Source of the DNA: Aselliscus stoliczkanus
Lineage: Eukaryota > Chordata > Mammalia > Chiroptera > Hipposideridae
Assembly (NCBI GenBank): GCA_033961575.1
Contig: CM066728.1
Location: 96,300,852 to 96,364,851, forward strand
Reading direction: 5' to 3'
Length of the DNA: 64,000 nucleotides
Shown: in pieces, positions 38,021-47,833 of the stretch
How the letters are laid out: every line of letters starts with the position of its first letter
Numbering within the stretch: position 1 is the first letter of the stretch
Position numbers and translations under genes: made by a program
Notes under the pieces: generated by a model
Databases searched by the model: none
Seen by the model: the letters and a program-made list of their open reading frames with translations, nothing else
What the model was told of the DNA's origin: nothing

Positions 38021-38357
38021 TTAAAAGATGATGAGGGTTAAATTATGTGAGATGGAAAGGAGTAAAACTCTATGATCACCTTAAAATTTTTGCAACATTA
38101 AAGCCTGTTGTCACAATCCATATTTGCAAAATACTCCTTAGACCCGCAAGAGAAATCAACATAGTCAAACAAAATGAGAGTTATCACGAAGACTGGGATA
38201 CATTTTTATCAAGAGTAGATTCAAATGCTATCCCAATGTTGGGATAAACAAATGCAGTGGAAATGGTTTGTTAACAAACAAAGATGTTAGGAATTAAAGT
38301 AATACTGCCATTATCTTGACTCACAATTTGCTATTTGCCAAGGAACATAAATATACA

Positions 38358-38590
38358 GTAAATCCTCGCTTAATATTGTGGATAGATTCTTCAAAACTGC
38401 AGTTTTAAGTGAAACGACATATAATGGAACTGATTTTCCAATAGGCTAATTGATATAAATAAGAGTTTATTACAAAATGATGTAAAACAACAAAAATTGG
38501 AATAACAATAGGGTTGATTTCAGTAAGGTATGTGTTTCTAAACCTCAGGGGAAAAATACAAAGGTGTGAGAAGCACAGAGTATCCAAATG
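38358..38590. repeat. Possible DNA-transposon relic
   Basis: ACAGTAAATCCTCGCTTAAT followed by TTTTAAGTGAAACGACATAT resembles a repeated sequence familiar from mammalian genomes, but the family could not be named. Borders are approximate. Confidence 0.25.
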
Positions 38591-38599
38591 TTACTCTGT

Positions 38600-39020
38600 A
38601 AGTGGACCACCTATTTCTTCATAACAAATCACTCTAAAATGTTATGTCTTAAGCCAATGACACTCTTATGAAGTCTTACATCTATACTTTTGGCAGAGAT
38701 TTGGTGAGGAAAAGCCTGCTCTACTCCATGTGGCATACCTGGGGTGGTTTAAAGCACAGCTGGATGATGGAATTATTTGAATGCTCAGTCACTCACTTAT
38801 CTGACAGTTTGATTCTGGCTTTTGGTGGGACTCTCATAAACGGGCTGTTAGCAGACACACCTCCACGTGGTTGCATGGCTTCCTTATAGCATGGTGGCAG
38901 GGTTCCTGAAACGATCATCCTAAAGGTGAAACAGGAAAACCCCCATTGATTTTAGCCTCAGAAATCATATCTTATCACTTCTGCCATACTGCAAAGGGAA
39001 GGTCCATGTATTCTGCCATG
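38600..39020 (-). repeat. Possible MaLR-type LTR relic
   Basis: Read on the minus strand, it has the general order of an MLT1-like LTR, with a terminal part equivalent to ATAACAAATCACTCTAAAAT on the plus strand. It is badly worn and the assignment is tentative. Confidence 0.35.
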
Positions 39021-39126
39021 TGAGAGTATAGTAGCAAAGTTCTAAAGAAACACAGGAAATCGGAGATATTGTTGCAATCTCTTTTGAGAAATATAATGTG
39101 TCAAACTGGGGGTAAAGCATAATTTT

Positions 39127-39373
39127 TTAATTTTTTTTTTTTTTTTTAAAGATTTTATTGGGGAATTGGGGGAGAGGAACAAAAAAATTGCTGTCTTTTT
39201 GCTCTTTAGTCTAGTTGTGGAGGACATTGCTTCACTGGCCCATGTTTGTATCGTCATTGTGCTCTTCTCAGGTGAGGCTGATTGCCGGCCTCTGGACGGC
39301 CACTCTCAGCGGCTCTTGGTAGCACACACGAGCTGACAGCTGCTCACGCTGGCTGCCAGCCACTCACTGTACC
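39127..39373 (-). mobile_element. Long-form tRNA-SINE, 5'-truncated
   Basis: It begins with poly(T) then AAAGATTTTATTGGGGAATT, the complement of the AATAAAATCTTT tail, followed by body sequence (CACTGGCCCATGTTTGTATC; CTCTTCTCAGGTGAGGCTGA). The tRNA head is missing. A short imperfect duplication GCA(T)AATTTT may flank it. Confidence 0.85.
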
Positions 39374-40606
39374 CTACGGCAATTTTATCTCACAAAAATA
39401 ATTAATGGGAAAAAAGGCAAGAAACTTGTATAAGGGTACCAAACATGTTCTAAGCACCAAATTAATTAATTTTATTTAATTATATTATTTAATCATCAAA
39501 AAGGATGAAAAATAAAATGACTCAGAGAGTTTAATTGCTAATTTTCATATGCCCTGCAAATGGATGTTACAAAGGTGAAAGTGTTGATTAGCAAAAGAAG
39601 TCACCCATATAAATCAGTGATTTTATAGTTGGTATGGACACATCTCACTATTAGCAGATAGTTGGGTGCACAAAAGGGTAGCTCTGTATTATTTTCCTTG
39701 TATACAATTCTCTGACCGTCAGTTCCCAATCATGAGTCCTTGATTCCAAAGTCACTGTCTTACTGAAGTCTGATATGATGATCCCTTTTCAAAATCATGA
39801 GCATTTTAGATTTTCTGAGCCCCTCTCAGTAATTCCTAAAACACTAGCTGTGTGCTGGCTAGCCCACTAGGTAGGTGCGAGTGAATGATAACATCCATCG
39901 CACTTCTGAGTATTTAAGGAGAATTTCGGTAAATCAAAGGTCAAAATCCGTTTGCATTATCTCCCCACTCAAGTTTGGCCAAAATTTATTCTTGAACTAA
40001 AGCTGTCTTTAAATTTACAATAACCACCACAAAGCACTATAAATGCAAATTGATTAATTCACTATTTTTAAAATCTCTACTCAATTCTAGATTTAAAAAA
40101 AAGAAAAACACTCAAGAAAATGAAAGTTTGGGCAAAAGAGACGCAATGAAGTGAAGACTGATGATGCCTGTGATTCTTTGTTTGAAATACCAGTCATATA
40201 GCGACCTCATGGACAAAAACAGATAGAATGTGGACTATGGTATGGAATAAATTAGAGTACCATTTTGGACATATTCTATTTCATTTATTGTGGACTATAA
40301 AAATCAGTAAAGAGGGTGGCCTAGGTAACAGCACATGCATGATACCTGAAACACTAAGAATTTGTGAGATACCCCAGGGTAAGCTCACAGCACCAGCTCC
40401 TCAATTACACTAAGGAAGTACTATGTCCATTTTACCCCGGATACTCTAGTTAATCTTACCAGAAATCTAGTCATGCAAAACTGATAAAGATTGACATGAA
40501 TTTACTATATGGTTCCTCATTTATGGGATTTCCTCACTTCTCTGGTGTCATATGCTTATCAAGTCCCTGAGTATATCTGAAAACCTTGTGAATCATTCTG
40601 TCTCCA
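39374..40606. other. Unique AT-rich DNA
   Basis: No repeat family or gene is recognised. Confidence 0.45.
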
Positions 40607-40607
40607 G

Positions 40608-40727
40608 CACCACAAAGAGTTGAAATGGAATATTTTCCCAAGGAAACTATTAAAATCATGAAGGAAATTGAAAAAGAGAATGATTATTGGAAGAGTAAAA
40701 TCACACTGTTAACTGTCTGTCTGGTAG
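40608..40727 (+). CDS. Possible internal coding exon, product unknown
   Basis: A pyrimidine-rich acceptor (CATTCTGTCTCCAG) precedes an open stretch of about 40 codons reading a lysine/glutamate-rich helix-like segment (KETIKIMKEIEKENDYWKSK). It ends at GTAGGT (40724) or at TAG/GTATAC (40728). With the second donor the exon is 120 bp and phase-symmetrical. The lysine/glutamate pattern suggests a coiled coil. No neighbouring exon or named gene was found, and the stretch could be chance. Confidence 0.3.
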
Positions 40728-41888
40728 GTATACGTTAGGGTTGAAAGGACTGTAGGAAAATATTGCATTTTATGAGTCTGAAGGTGGAGTAATGTCTACT
40801 ATCTGCTAATGGAGCCACCTTTTTCCATTACACTATATATTATGTTATGTAATATTTGTTATGTCCAGGGATATAGGAAATACGACTGTGAGGAAAGGGG
40901 TCTGTGTCTTGATATATTAAATCCTAAAACACAGTTTTGAATATTGAAAATGAAATATTTTCTGAAAGCAGAAGAGTTTTATATAATGTCAATCATCTCA
41001 ATTTTTTCTGGGAACACTGAAGAGATCTTTTTAGATGTGACTACAAATATAAATCAAAATTATACTGAATTATAAATATTCAAAATCACATAAAAATATA
41101 CTTTTAAAAATAGGAAAATAATATGCTTACAATGTAATGTTTCTGCTCAAATGATCTTTTACAGTTTTATTATCAATACAATAAAATGGATATATTGACA
41201 GAATATCAAATCCATTTGTGCTGGAGGTAGTGCCTATTAAAATATTTGTTCCACTTACTTTTCAATGTCATGCTCATATCCTTTATAACTAAAAGGTTAT
41301 TCATGTATTTGTGACAGGTTTTGTTTATCTAGGTATATGAATTGCTAATTTTGTTAGATAAAGAACTGAAAACTGATCAATTGTGCAAATATTCTCAATT
41401 TTATTAGTGTGCCAAGTATAATAAACTCTATATTTACATCGTTTGATCTGTTTCTGAGGAGAAGATGGACTGTCACTAAATATTTCAGTTTATCTCCATG
41501 GATCTCAATGAAATCAAATCATGTAATAAAGGCTGAAACTTCATCTAGCAGCATAATATGCTCCTGTCACCTTTTATTAACATGACAAGGTTTGAACCAT
41601 AATTCATGCATGCAGGTTTGGTTTTCATTATTCACAGGTATTCTTTTGTCCTTAAGATTTCTAGCTCAGAAATTATATTCAAAATTTAAGACAGTACATA
41701 AAGCTTTGACAATTACATCAAAGGTATTTTGTTTGCTATTGAATAATTTATATTTATAAGAAAAGGCTTTCCATTTCTTTCAAATGCTGATCTTCTTAAG
41801 ATATATATACATATCTTAACGTATATATATTTGTTATCTAGAAACAAAGTAAAAGTTACTGCTTTAACAACATTCTTTATTTTACCTT
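40728..41888. other. Unique AT-rich DNA
   Basis: No repeat family or gene is recognised before the left duplication of ERV-A. Confidence 0.45.
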
Positions 41889-41904
41889 AGAAAAATGAAT
41901 ACTG
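41889..41904 (+). repeat. Left target-site duplication of ERV-A
   Basis: AGAAAAATGAATACTG, identical to 45793-45808. Confidence 0.95.
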
Positions 41905-42035
41905 TGGTGACACTTTTTTCCTTTTCTCTTTAACTCCCCCGGTGTCTCCACTGTCTCCCTTCTTTATTTTCTTCCCCTCCGACGCCATCTCCACCTGAGG
42001 GGAACCCTGGTCAGTGGAGGCTGGTCCCCCGCAAG
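41905..42035 (+). other. R-U5 of ERV-A
   Basis: The first 25 or so bases (GTGACACTTTTTTCCTTTTC) repeat the last R bases before the poly(A) at 45756-45780 with one mismatch. The rest is C/T-rich U5 leading to the primer-binding site. The 5' end coincides with the transcription start predicted about 28 bp after the TATA box of the 3' LTR. Confidence 0.82.
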
Positions 42036-42053
42036 TGGCTCCCAAACAGGGAC
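42036..42053 (+). other. Primer-binding site of ERV-A (tRNA-Lys type)
   Basis: TGGCTCCCAAACAGGGAC matches the tRNA-Lys3-complementary site with two or so changes. Confidence 0.75.
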
Positions 42054-42055
42054 CC

Positions 42056-42065
42056 GAAGGTAAGT
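42056..42065 (+). promoter_or_regulatory. Major splice donor in the ERV-A leader
   Basis: GAAG/GTAAGT is a consensus 5' splice site just after the primer-binding site. It is still present, so the copied RNA had not used it. Confidence 0.6.
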
Positions 42066-42189
42066 TTTTTTATTTTAGTTTATTGTTTTAAGAGAAAAAG
42101 TTGTGCATTTTTTGGGACGGATAGGACTCCACCGTGGGTACTGCAGACCCCCTGCATAAAAGAAGTAGGAAAAGTGGTGGAAAGTGACC

Positions 42190-43542
42190 ATGGGTCAAAC
42201 CGAATCTAAGGAACTTAAACTCTTTGTTAACTTAATTCGCTGCTCTCTTGCAGCCAGAGATTTAAACGTTGGAACTTTTCAGATAGCTAAATTTCTACTT
42301 TTTGTTGCCTTCTGGAACTTAATTAGAGATACACTCGTTCCAGAGACTATTTCTGTGCCAACGGCACTATCTGATGAATATATGCCGTTATTGTCCACTG
42401 TTCACTCTAAAACTAATCTGGCCTTTTCAGTTAAAAAATATACAGATTCGAACAATAATTCAGACAGTGAGGGCAAAAACCTCCCTCCCCCAGATGCTGC
42501 CAAATTGGAAACGGAGGCAGCCAAATATAATGAACAAGATCTATGGGACTTTCCCATTACTAAAAACGAGGATAAGGGGCCAGGTCCCCCAAAATATTCA
42601 ACTAAAAATGAAGAATACATGAAACCCCGACCTCCTTTAGAACATCCTGTAATGCCTATACCTCCAAGTAATTCTAAATCCACATCTCGGTTTCATAGAG
42701 CCCTTGAGGAGGAAAAGGCAAACGGGAATTTGATTTTATTCTTAGTTGCCCAATGATCTTTGATATGGATCGGGAAGGAGATAAATGGCCTTCCTGGGAG
42801 CCCCTGCCCTATAAAATCTTAAAAGAACTGAAATCTACGTGTATAGAGTATGAACCTATAACATGTTATACTCTTTCTTTAATTGATACATTGGCAGGGA
42901 AGTGGATGACTCCCCATGATTGGACTCAAGTTTGTAAAGCCTGCTTAACAGGCGGAGACTATCTCCTTTGGAGAACTGAATATGATGATAGAACAGAAAG
43001 ATTTGTCAGTAAATGTGGTTCAATTACTACAGATATGCTTATAGGAAGAGGTGAATATTCTCATGCACAAGACCTGATGTATCTATCTGAAGAGGTCCTA
43101 GAATAAGTCACTGCTTGTGCTGTTAATGCCTGGAGAGCACTCCCCACCTCAAAGGGAAAGCCAACTACATTAACTACCGTAATACAAAGAGGTGAGGAGC
43201 CTTTTCAAAACTTTTTGTCTCGGCTCATTCAAGCAGTTTGTAGAGTACTTACCAACGATGAAGCCGCAGATATTTTATTCAAAGAGTTGGCATTTGAAAA
43301 CACAAGTTCTACATGTCAAAATCTACTTCGGCCTATCTGTAAATCTGACACTATTAATGATTATATAAAACAATGTACTGATGTCTCTCCAACTTTTATT
43401 CAAGGAGTAGCAATAACTGCTGCCCTTAAAGGGGATGTTAAGACATTAACTCAGTCAACACGGGCTACTCCCAATAATAAACAATGACTATGGCTACAAT
43501 TGCTATAATTGTGGGGAACCGGGACACTTTAACAGACAGTGT
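42190..43542 (+). pseudogene. gag: ERV-A gag, broken
   Basis: Gag is the structural polyprotein of the virion. The ATG at 42190 is followed by glycine, as needed for myristoylation of matrix. The first frame runs 188 codons to a stop at 42754-42756 and has PPKY (residues 133-136), a PPxY-type late-domain motif. A frameshift leads to the capsid part at 42753-43106, ending in TAA where the frame otherwise continues, through a major homology region near 43180-43245 (around QRGEEPFQNFLSRL), to 43487. Another frame change precedes a CCHC zinc knuckle at 43501-43542. Confidence 0.88.
43501..43542 (+). other. First nucleocapsid zinc knuckle of ERV-A
   Basis: CYNCGEPGHFNRQC has the exact C-x2-C-x4-H-x4-C spacing that binds zinc and packages viral RNA. 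Confidence 0.9.
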
Positions 43543-43638
43543 GCTAAGCCTAAACGAACTCCCCAATCACAAAATATACAGCCACAAAGTGTTCCTAATG
43601 TCTCTCAACAAATTTTACTCTTGATGCCACAGACTATA

Positions 43639-43680
43639 TGTCCATGATACAACAAGGGATTTCACTGGCTGATAGACTGC
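43639..43680 (+). pseudogene. Second nucleocapsid zinc knuckle, damaged
   Basis: The spacing of a second CCHC knuckle is kept, but the second cysteine position reads Tyr and the preceding codon is TGA. Both fit G-to-A changes (from TGC and TGG). The following KYHKNGQLLPPNNL stretch is of the kind found after the second knuckle in betaretroviral Gag. Confidence 0.65.
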
Positions 43681-44045
43681 CATTCTAAATATCATAAAAA
43701 TGGACAATTATTGCCACCTAATAATCTTAACTCTGAAGTTCTTTTTCATCCAACTGGTTGTCCCTTAGTTGGGAAACGCTCCAGGGCCCCAGCCTTGGGC
43801 CTAGGCAACAATAGGGGCATCTATTCTCAACCCATTTAGCAGCTACAACTTATTTAACAATTTAAATCTGTCCCTGAGCTCTTCAGAGCAACCCCAGGGA
43901 GCACAGGGTTGAACCTCAGCTCCACCACCAATGCAATGTTAACCCCTGACTCTCCAGTTGTATTTTAAATATAGATACATAAAAACACTCATCTATGTAT
44001 AAACATTGAAACTCTGACCTGTGTTAACCTAGGCTTTAGTAAAAT

Positions 44046-44170
44046 GGAAGGACCTGTTAACTGGTACCTGGAGGGGACCGGACATACTGTTAATCCAAGG
44101 GAGAGGGTATGCTGAAGTATTTCCTCAGGACACAGACACTCCAGTTTGGATTCCAGATCGTTTGATCTGC
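44046..44170 (+). pseudogene. pol: End of ERV-A integrase (C-terminal DNA-binding domain)
   Basis: One frame reads [20 protein letters not shown] and then PVWIPDRL, the pattern of the C-terminal integrase domain, and overlaps the env start in another frame as in betaretroviruses. Between the second zinc knuckle and this point only about 370 bp remain, so protease, reverse transcriptase, RNase H and most of integrase are deleted. Confidence 0.75.
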
Positions 44171-44625
44171 TCCTGCCACAGCGGCCGCCTCCTCGCGCTC
44201 ACACTGCCACGGCAGCCACCGTAGCCGCCCCCTGCCCTGCCCAGGCCACCACAGCCGATACAGTTCCCCTGCCACTGCCGCCCCTCCAGTCTCTACCGCT
44301 CTGGAGTAGGCCTTCTGCTGGGCTACCCAGTTCTCATCCTCCACCTCCACCTCCTCCTCCGCTTCGTGGACTTTGTTCTTCCAGATCCACACATTCCTCT
44401 CTACCACCTACTTGGGATCAGCTGAAGTCACTAACAAAGGCAACAGAGGACATTGCTCGTGAACAAGGACTACAGCCTACTCCTTCAGTGATGTTCCTGG
44501 CCATGTTTGTTATTATTTCTTGTCAGGTATTGACTGTTTCCAGAAGTACTGTTAATTGGACATGTGTTTCTCAACTTTGTATTCCCTTAAAGCCTGTGTT
44601 TTGTTACAAAAGTGTATGTTTTTGA
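44146..44625 (+). pseudogene. env: Start of ERV-A env (leader and N-terminal part)
   Basis: An open frame of 159 codons overlaps the integrase end. A proline/alanine-rich leader is followed by PPTWDQLKSLTKATEDIA and a hydrophobic run (VMFLAMFVIISCQV) that would serve as the long Env signal peptide. It stops in the early surface subunit. A worn piece with a hydrophobic run (EITALITVIGSF) near 44840-44925 may be from the transmembrane subunit. The rest of env is absent. Confidence 0.7.
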
Positions 44626-44931
44626 AAGTTACAAATTATCTGCCTGGATTTGCTAGTGAAAATGTTAATTGTTTGTTTTGTTAAAGTTTGTGAGTAGTCT
44701 TGAGAGAACTTTAGGTATAGTTAAGCTAAATATAATTAATCAGTTAAATTTAAATATCAAAAGTGAAATTCTCTTTAGTATTCAGACCCAGGATTACAGA
44801 TTCTTAAGACAGTTGCTAATGCTTTAGTCAGATCGAAATGTGAAATTACAGAAGTTATTTTAGAAATTACTGCTCTTATAACTGTTATAGGCTCTTTTGC
44901 TACCAATGTACATGGCCTTTATTTATATAAT

Positions 44932-44943
44932 AAAAAAGGGGGA
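44932..44943 (+). other. Polypurine tract of ERV-A
   Basis: AAAAAAGGGGGA immediately precedes the 3' LTR start and would prime plus-strand synthesis. Confidence 0.85.
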
Positions 44944-44945
44944 TA

Positions 44946-45780
44946 TGCTGGGAGCCATCAGCACCCCAATATATGACAAGGTTTCATGGTCGGTATAGTC
45001 TCCATGCCTGTGAGCCCATGTGCCTTTTCTCTATATCAGATCCTATAGGAGACAGTACTTTCACTGTACTTATGTCAAGTTCTTGTGGTACCCCAATGAG
45101 ATAACTACGCAGCCAACGACGGGTAAGATCTCCTAGAAAAGAGGGGAGACAACCTAAGCCAGGCGGTAGTTCCGTGGGGACCCCAGGACTAAGAAATAGG
45201 GGACTCAAGCCCCTTGGAAACAGGCCCAGACCCCTGGCCACATAAGCCAAATAGCCTGGCTGTGAGTAACTGATAATAACATAATCTGTTTAGCTCACTT
45301 ACCTAAAATAATCACAGTGAAGTCTCCCTGGGGACTAAAAGTCTCCAGGCCATGAGAGTTCCGATAAGGGTCAACTTGCTGACCATGAGCTATGTTAATC
45401 TATAGCCTTAATTGGATTCTTTGCCTTGTATATTGTTGTAGCAACAGACACTGAAGCTTTAGCTCAAATATATGCCCTGTGAGTCTTACTGTGGAATCCG
45501 GGACTAGATAGTCAATGTAATCATAGTAACCATTCTTCAGGTGATATGCAGGAACTGAGTCTGGGTCATAAAGAGATTATCATAGATGGGATTATCTTTA
45601 ACCATTTTGAAAAGGTCACAGTGTGCCCTGGGGAGAACAATTATAAAGACTAAAAGCCTTAAGAGAAAAATACATCAAGACTATGTGGAACTTAAACTTG
45701 TGATTGGATAATGGTCAAAAGTCCCTATAAAAAGGACATGTTATTGCAATAAAGAGTGACACTCTTTTCCTTTTCTCTTT
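44946..45780 (+). other. U3-R of ERV-A (partial 3' LTR)
   Basis: It begins TGCTGGGAGCC after the polypurine tract. Near the end it has a TATA box (CCTATAAAAAGG, about 45724), AATAAA at 45748-45753 and a roughly 25-bp R ending CTTTTCTCTTT at the polyadenylation site. U5 is missing on this side because the RNA ended here. Confidence 0.85.
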
Positions 45781-45792
45781 AAAAAAAAAAAA

Positions 45793-45808
45793 AGAAAAAT
45801 GAATACTG
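45793..45808 (+). repeat. Right target-site duplication of ERV-A
   Basis: AGAAAAATGAATACTG directly follows the poly(A) of the retrocopy. Confidence 0.95.
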
Positions 45809-46048
45809 AAAATATAAATTACTTATTTATAATGTGACAATATTAATTTCTAAAATGTTTGTTTTGTTTTATATTCTCCCTCAAAATCCAAGATAATTTA
45901 AGTTCTTGGTTTAAATTATTTGGAGAATAGCATCAACATTTCCATGAAAAATTCCAAAGAATCAACTTGCCTAAATGAAGTAACTAAAAAGTTCTTTTTA
46001 AATAAGATAATGTAAACTTTCTTAATAAGACTTACCAAAACCTTGATT
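45809..46048. other. Unique AT-rich DNA
   Basis: Short interval between ERV-A and the next SINE with nothing recognised. Confidence 0.5.
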
Positions 46049-46061
46049 ATAAATTTCTTGA

Positions 46062-46512
46062 GGGCCGGCCGAGTGGCGCACTGGTTAAGCGCTGGTTTTG
46101 GGATGCCAGCGGCCCTGGTTCGGATCCCACATGAGGGCCAGTGACACTGCCCTCTACAGCTAACAACAGCTCCACCTGGAGCTGGGCTGTGCAAGCCCCG
46201 GTGATGGTGTGGGCTGCAGCCCCTGCTGCAGTGGGCTGCCATAGGCTACAGTGAGTGGCCCACAGCCAACGTGAGCGGCTGGCAGCCAAGCGTGAGCTGC
46301 CAATAGCCGAGGTGAGCGACATCCAGAGGCCAGCAACCGATCTGCCTCATCCGGGAAGAGCGCAATGATGATACCAACAGTGAAGCAACATCCTCCGCAA
46401 CTAAACTGAAGAACGAAAAGACAGCAACTTGTCTGTTCCCCTTCCCCGATTCCCCAACGCTGTTCCCCTCCGCCAATTCCCCAATAAAATCTTTAAAAAA
46501 ATAAATAAATAA
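46062..46512 (+). mobile_element. Long-form tRNA-SINE, full length
   Basis: A full 450-bp copy: tRNA-like head (GGGCCGGCCGAGTGGCGC; B box GGTTCGGATCCC), the short-form segment to CACTGCCCTC, then a body (ACAACAGCTCCACCTGGAGC; ATCTGCCTCATCCGGGAAGA) and a tail CCAATAAAATCTTTAAAAAA. The 13-bp duplication ATAAATTTCTTGA lies at 46049-46061 and 46513-46525. The AATAAA plus TCTTT ending marks a T+ class SINE. Confidence 0.93.
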
Positions 46513-46617
46513 ATAAATTTCTTGAAACAAACAAACAAAAAAAGATATTAAAGAAAATCCTGTAAATAGAAGCATAGGGAGGAGTGACCAATCTGGCCAA
46601 TATTAAAATATATTTTA

Positions 46618-47058
46618 GGGCCGGCTGAGTGGCGTGTTGGTTTAAGAGCTTTCTTGGGACGCCAGCAGCGTCGGTTGGGATCCCACATGTGAAGGCCAGT
46701 GACACTGCCCTCTACAGCTAAGATGGTGAACAACAGCTCCACCTGGAGCTGGGCTGCTGTGAGTTGGCAGCTAGGATGTAGGCTGCAGCCCCTGCTGCAG
46801 TGGGTTACCATAGGCTACAGTGACTTGGCCAGCAGCCAGCGTGAGTGGCTGGCAGCTGGTGTGAGCTGCCAAAGAACCACTGTGAGTGGCTGTCCAGAGG
46901 CCGGCGACCGATCTGCCTCACCTGGAAAGAGCGCAATGACGATACCAACATGGGCCAGTGAAGCAATGTCCTCCACAACTAAACTGAAGAACGAGAGGAC
47001 AGCAACTTGTCTGTTGCTCTCCCCCAATATCCCAATAAAAATCTTAAAAAAAAAAAAA
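46618..47058 (+). mobile_element. Long-form tRNA-SINE, full length
   Basis: The same structure as 46062-46512, with the insertion ATGGTGAACAACAGCTCC in the body and tail CCCAATAAAAATCTTAAAAA. Flanking duplications AAAATATATTTTA and AAAATGTATTTTAA lie at 46605-46617 and 47059-47072. Two long copies stand only about 100 bp apart as independent insertions. Confidence 0.92.
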
Positions 47059-47072
47059 AAAATGTATTTTAA

Positions 47073-47709
47073 GGCCTCAAATATTAAACACATGTAATAC
47101 TACAACACAACTAAATTGATGGACACTGAAATAGAATAGAAAGTCCAGATATTGATTCAAATGTATGTGGAGATTTACTATATAATAAAATATCCCAAAT
47201 TAGTGATCAGTATGTAGAATATTCTAAAGGTTTTACAAAACTTATACATACGGAAAATAAGAAGAGAATTTAGCAATGTTTGGGGAAAAGGTTAATACAT
47301 TTATTTAAAAATCTGTGGATGAAAACATTCCCTTTCTTTTCCAATCTAGATGCCCTATAATCATTTTTCTCGTCTTATTTTACTGACTAGGACCTTCACT
47401 ACAATGTTGAATAAAAGCGATGAAAACAGATATCCTACTTTTGTTGCTGAGCTCAAAAGAAATCGTTCAGTCTTTAGTGTTAAATATAATCTTAGCTTTA
47501 GTATTTTTTATTTTTATAAATATCCTTTATCATACTGAGAGAACTTCCTTCTATTACTAATATACCAAAAAGTGAGAGTTTCATTTTTCACATGAATTTT
47601 CTGCATGGATTGAGATTACAGTATTTTTTAAAAGTCTCTTGATATTATGAATTATCACAACTAATTTTTGGATATTAAATCTTGTATTGCTTCAATTAAT
47701 AATACTTAA
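47073..47709. other. Unique AT-rich DNA, part perhaps old L1
   Basis: The part at 47330-47540 has the phrasing of a minus-strand L1 reverse-transcriptase region (ACTACAATGTTGAATAAAAG), but it is too worn for a firm call. Confidence 0.4.
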
Positions 47710-47719
47710 TCATGATGTA

Positions 47720-47823
47720 GTCTTATTTGTTTTTATTTTTATTGTGGCCCTCATATGTGGGACTGAACCGGGGCCGCTGGCTTTCCAAGCCAGCGCTTAA
47801 CCACCGTGCCACTCGGCCGGCCC
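47720..47823 (-). mobile_element. Short tRNA-derived SINE
   Basis: The minus-strand copy ends at the head CACTCGGCCGGCC. The 10-bp duplication TCATGATGTA lies at 47710-47719 and 47824-47833. The GAGGGCAGTGTCACT part is shortened to GTGGCCCTC. Confidence 0.88.
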
Positions 47824-47833
47824 TCATGATGTA

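Larger units (their letters stand above)
41905..45792 (+). mobile_element. ERV-A: LINE-1-mobilised retrocopy of a betaretrovirus-like RNA
   Basis: The element starts at R, not at U3, and ends with R followed directly by a 12-base A-run. The order is R-U5 (41905-42035), primer-binding site, leader with splice donor, gag, a gap where most of pol should be, the end of integrase, the start of env, a worn remnant of the transmembrane region, polypurine tract, U3 and R. A 16-bp duplication, AGAAAAATGAATACTG, flanks it (41889-41904, 45793-45808) and its left edge follows CTT, resembling the L1 endonuclease site. Integrase would instead give two full LTRs and a 4-6 bp duplication. All frames are broken. 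Confidence 0.88.

Noticed and set aside
44090..44407. A 105-codon open frame on the minus strand.
   Set aside because: It is the antisense of the proline-rich env leader of ERV-A.
46047..46322. Overlapping open frames in both long SINEs, some with hydrophobic or alanine-rich runs.
   Set aside because: They follow the GC-rich SINE body in several frames, with no protein family.
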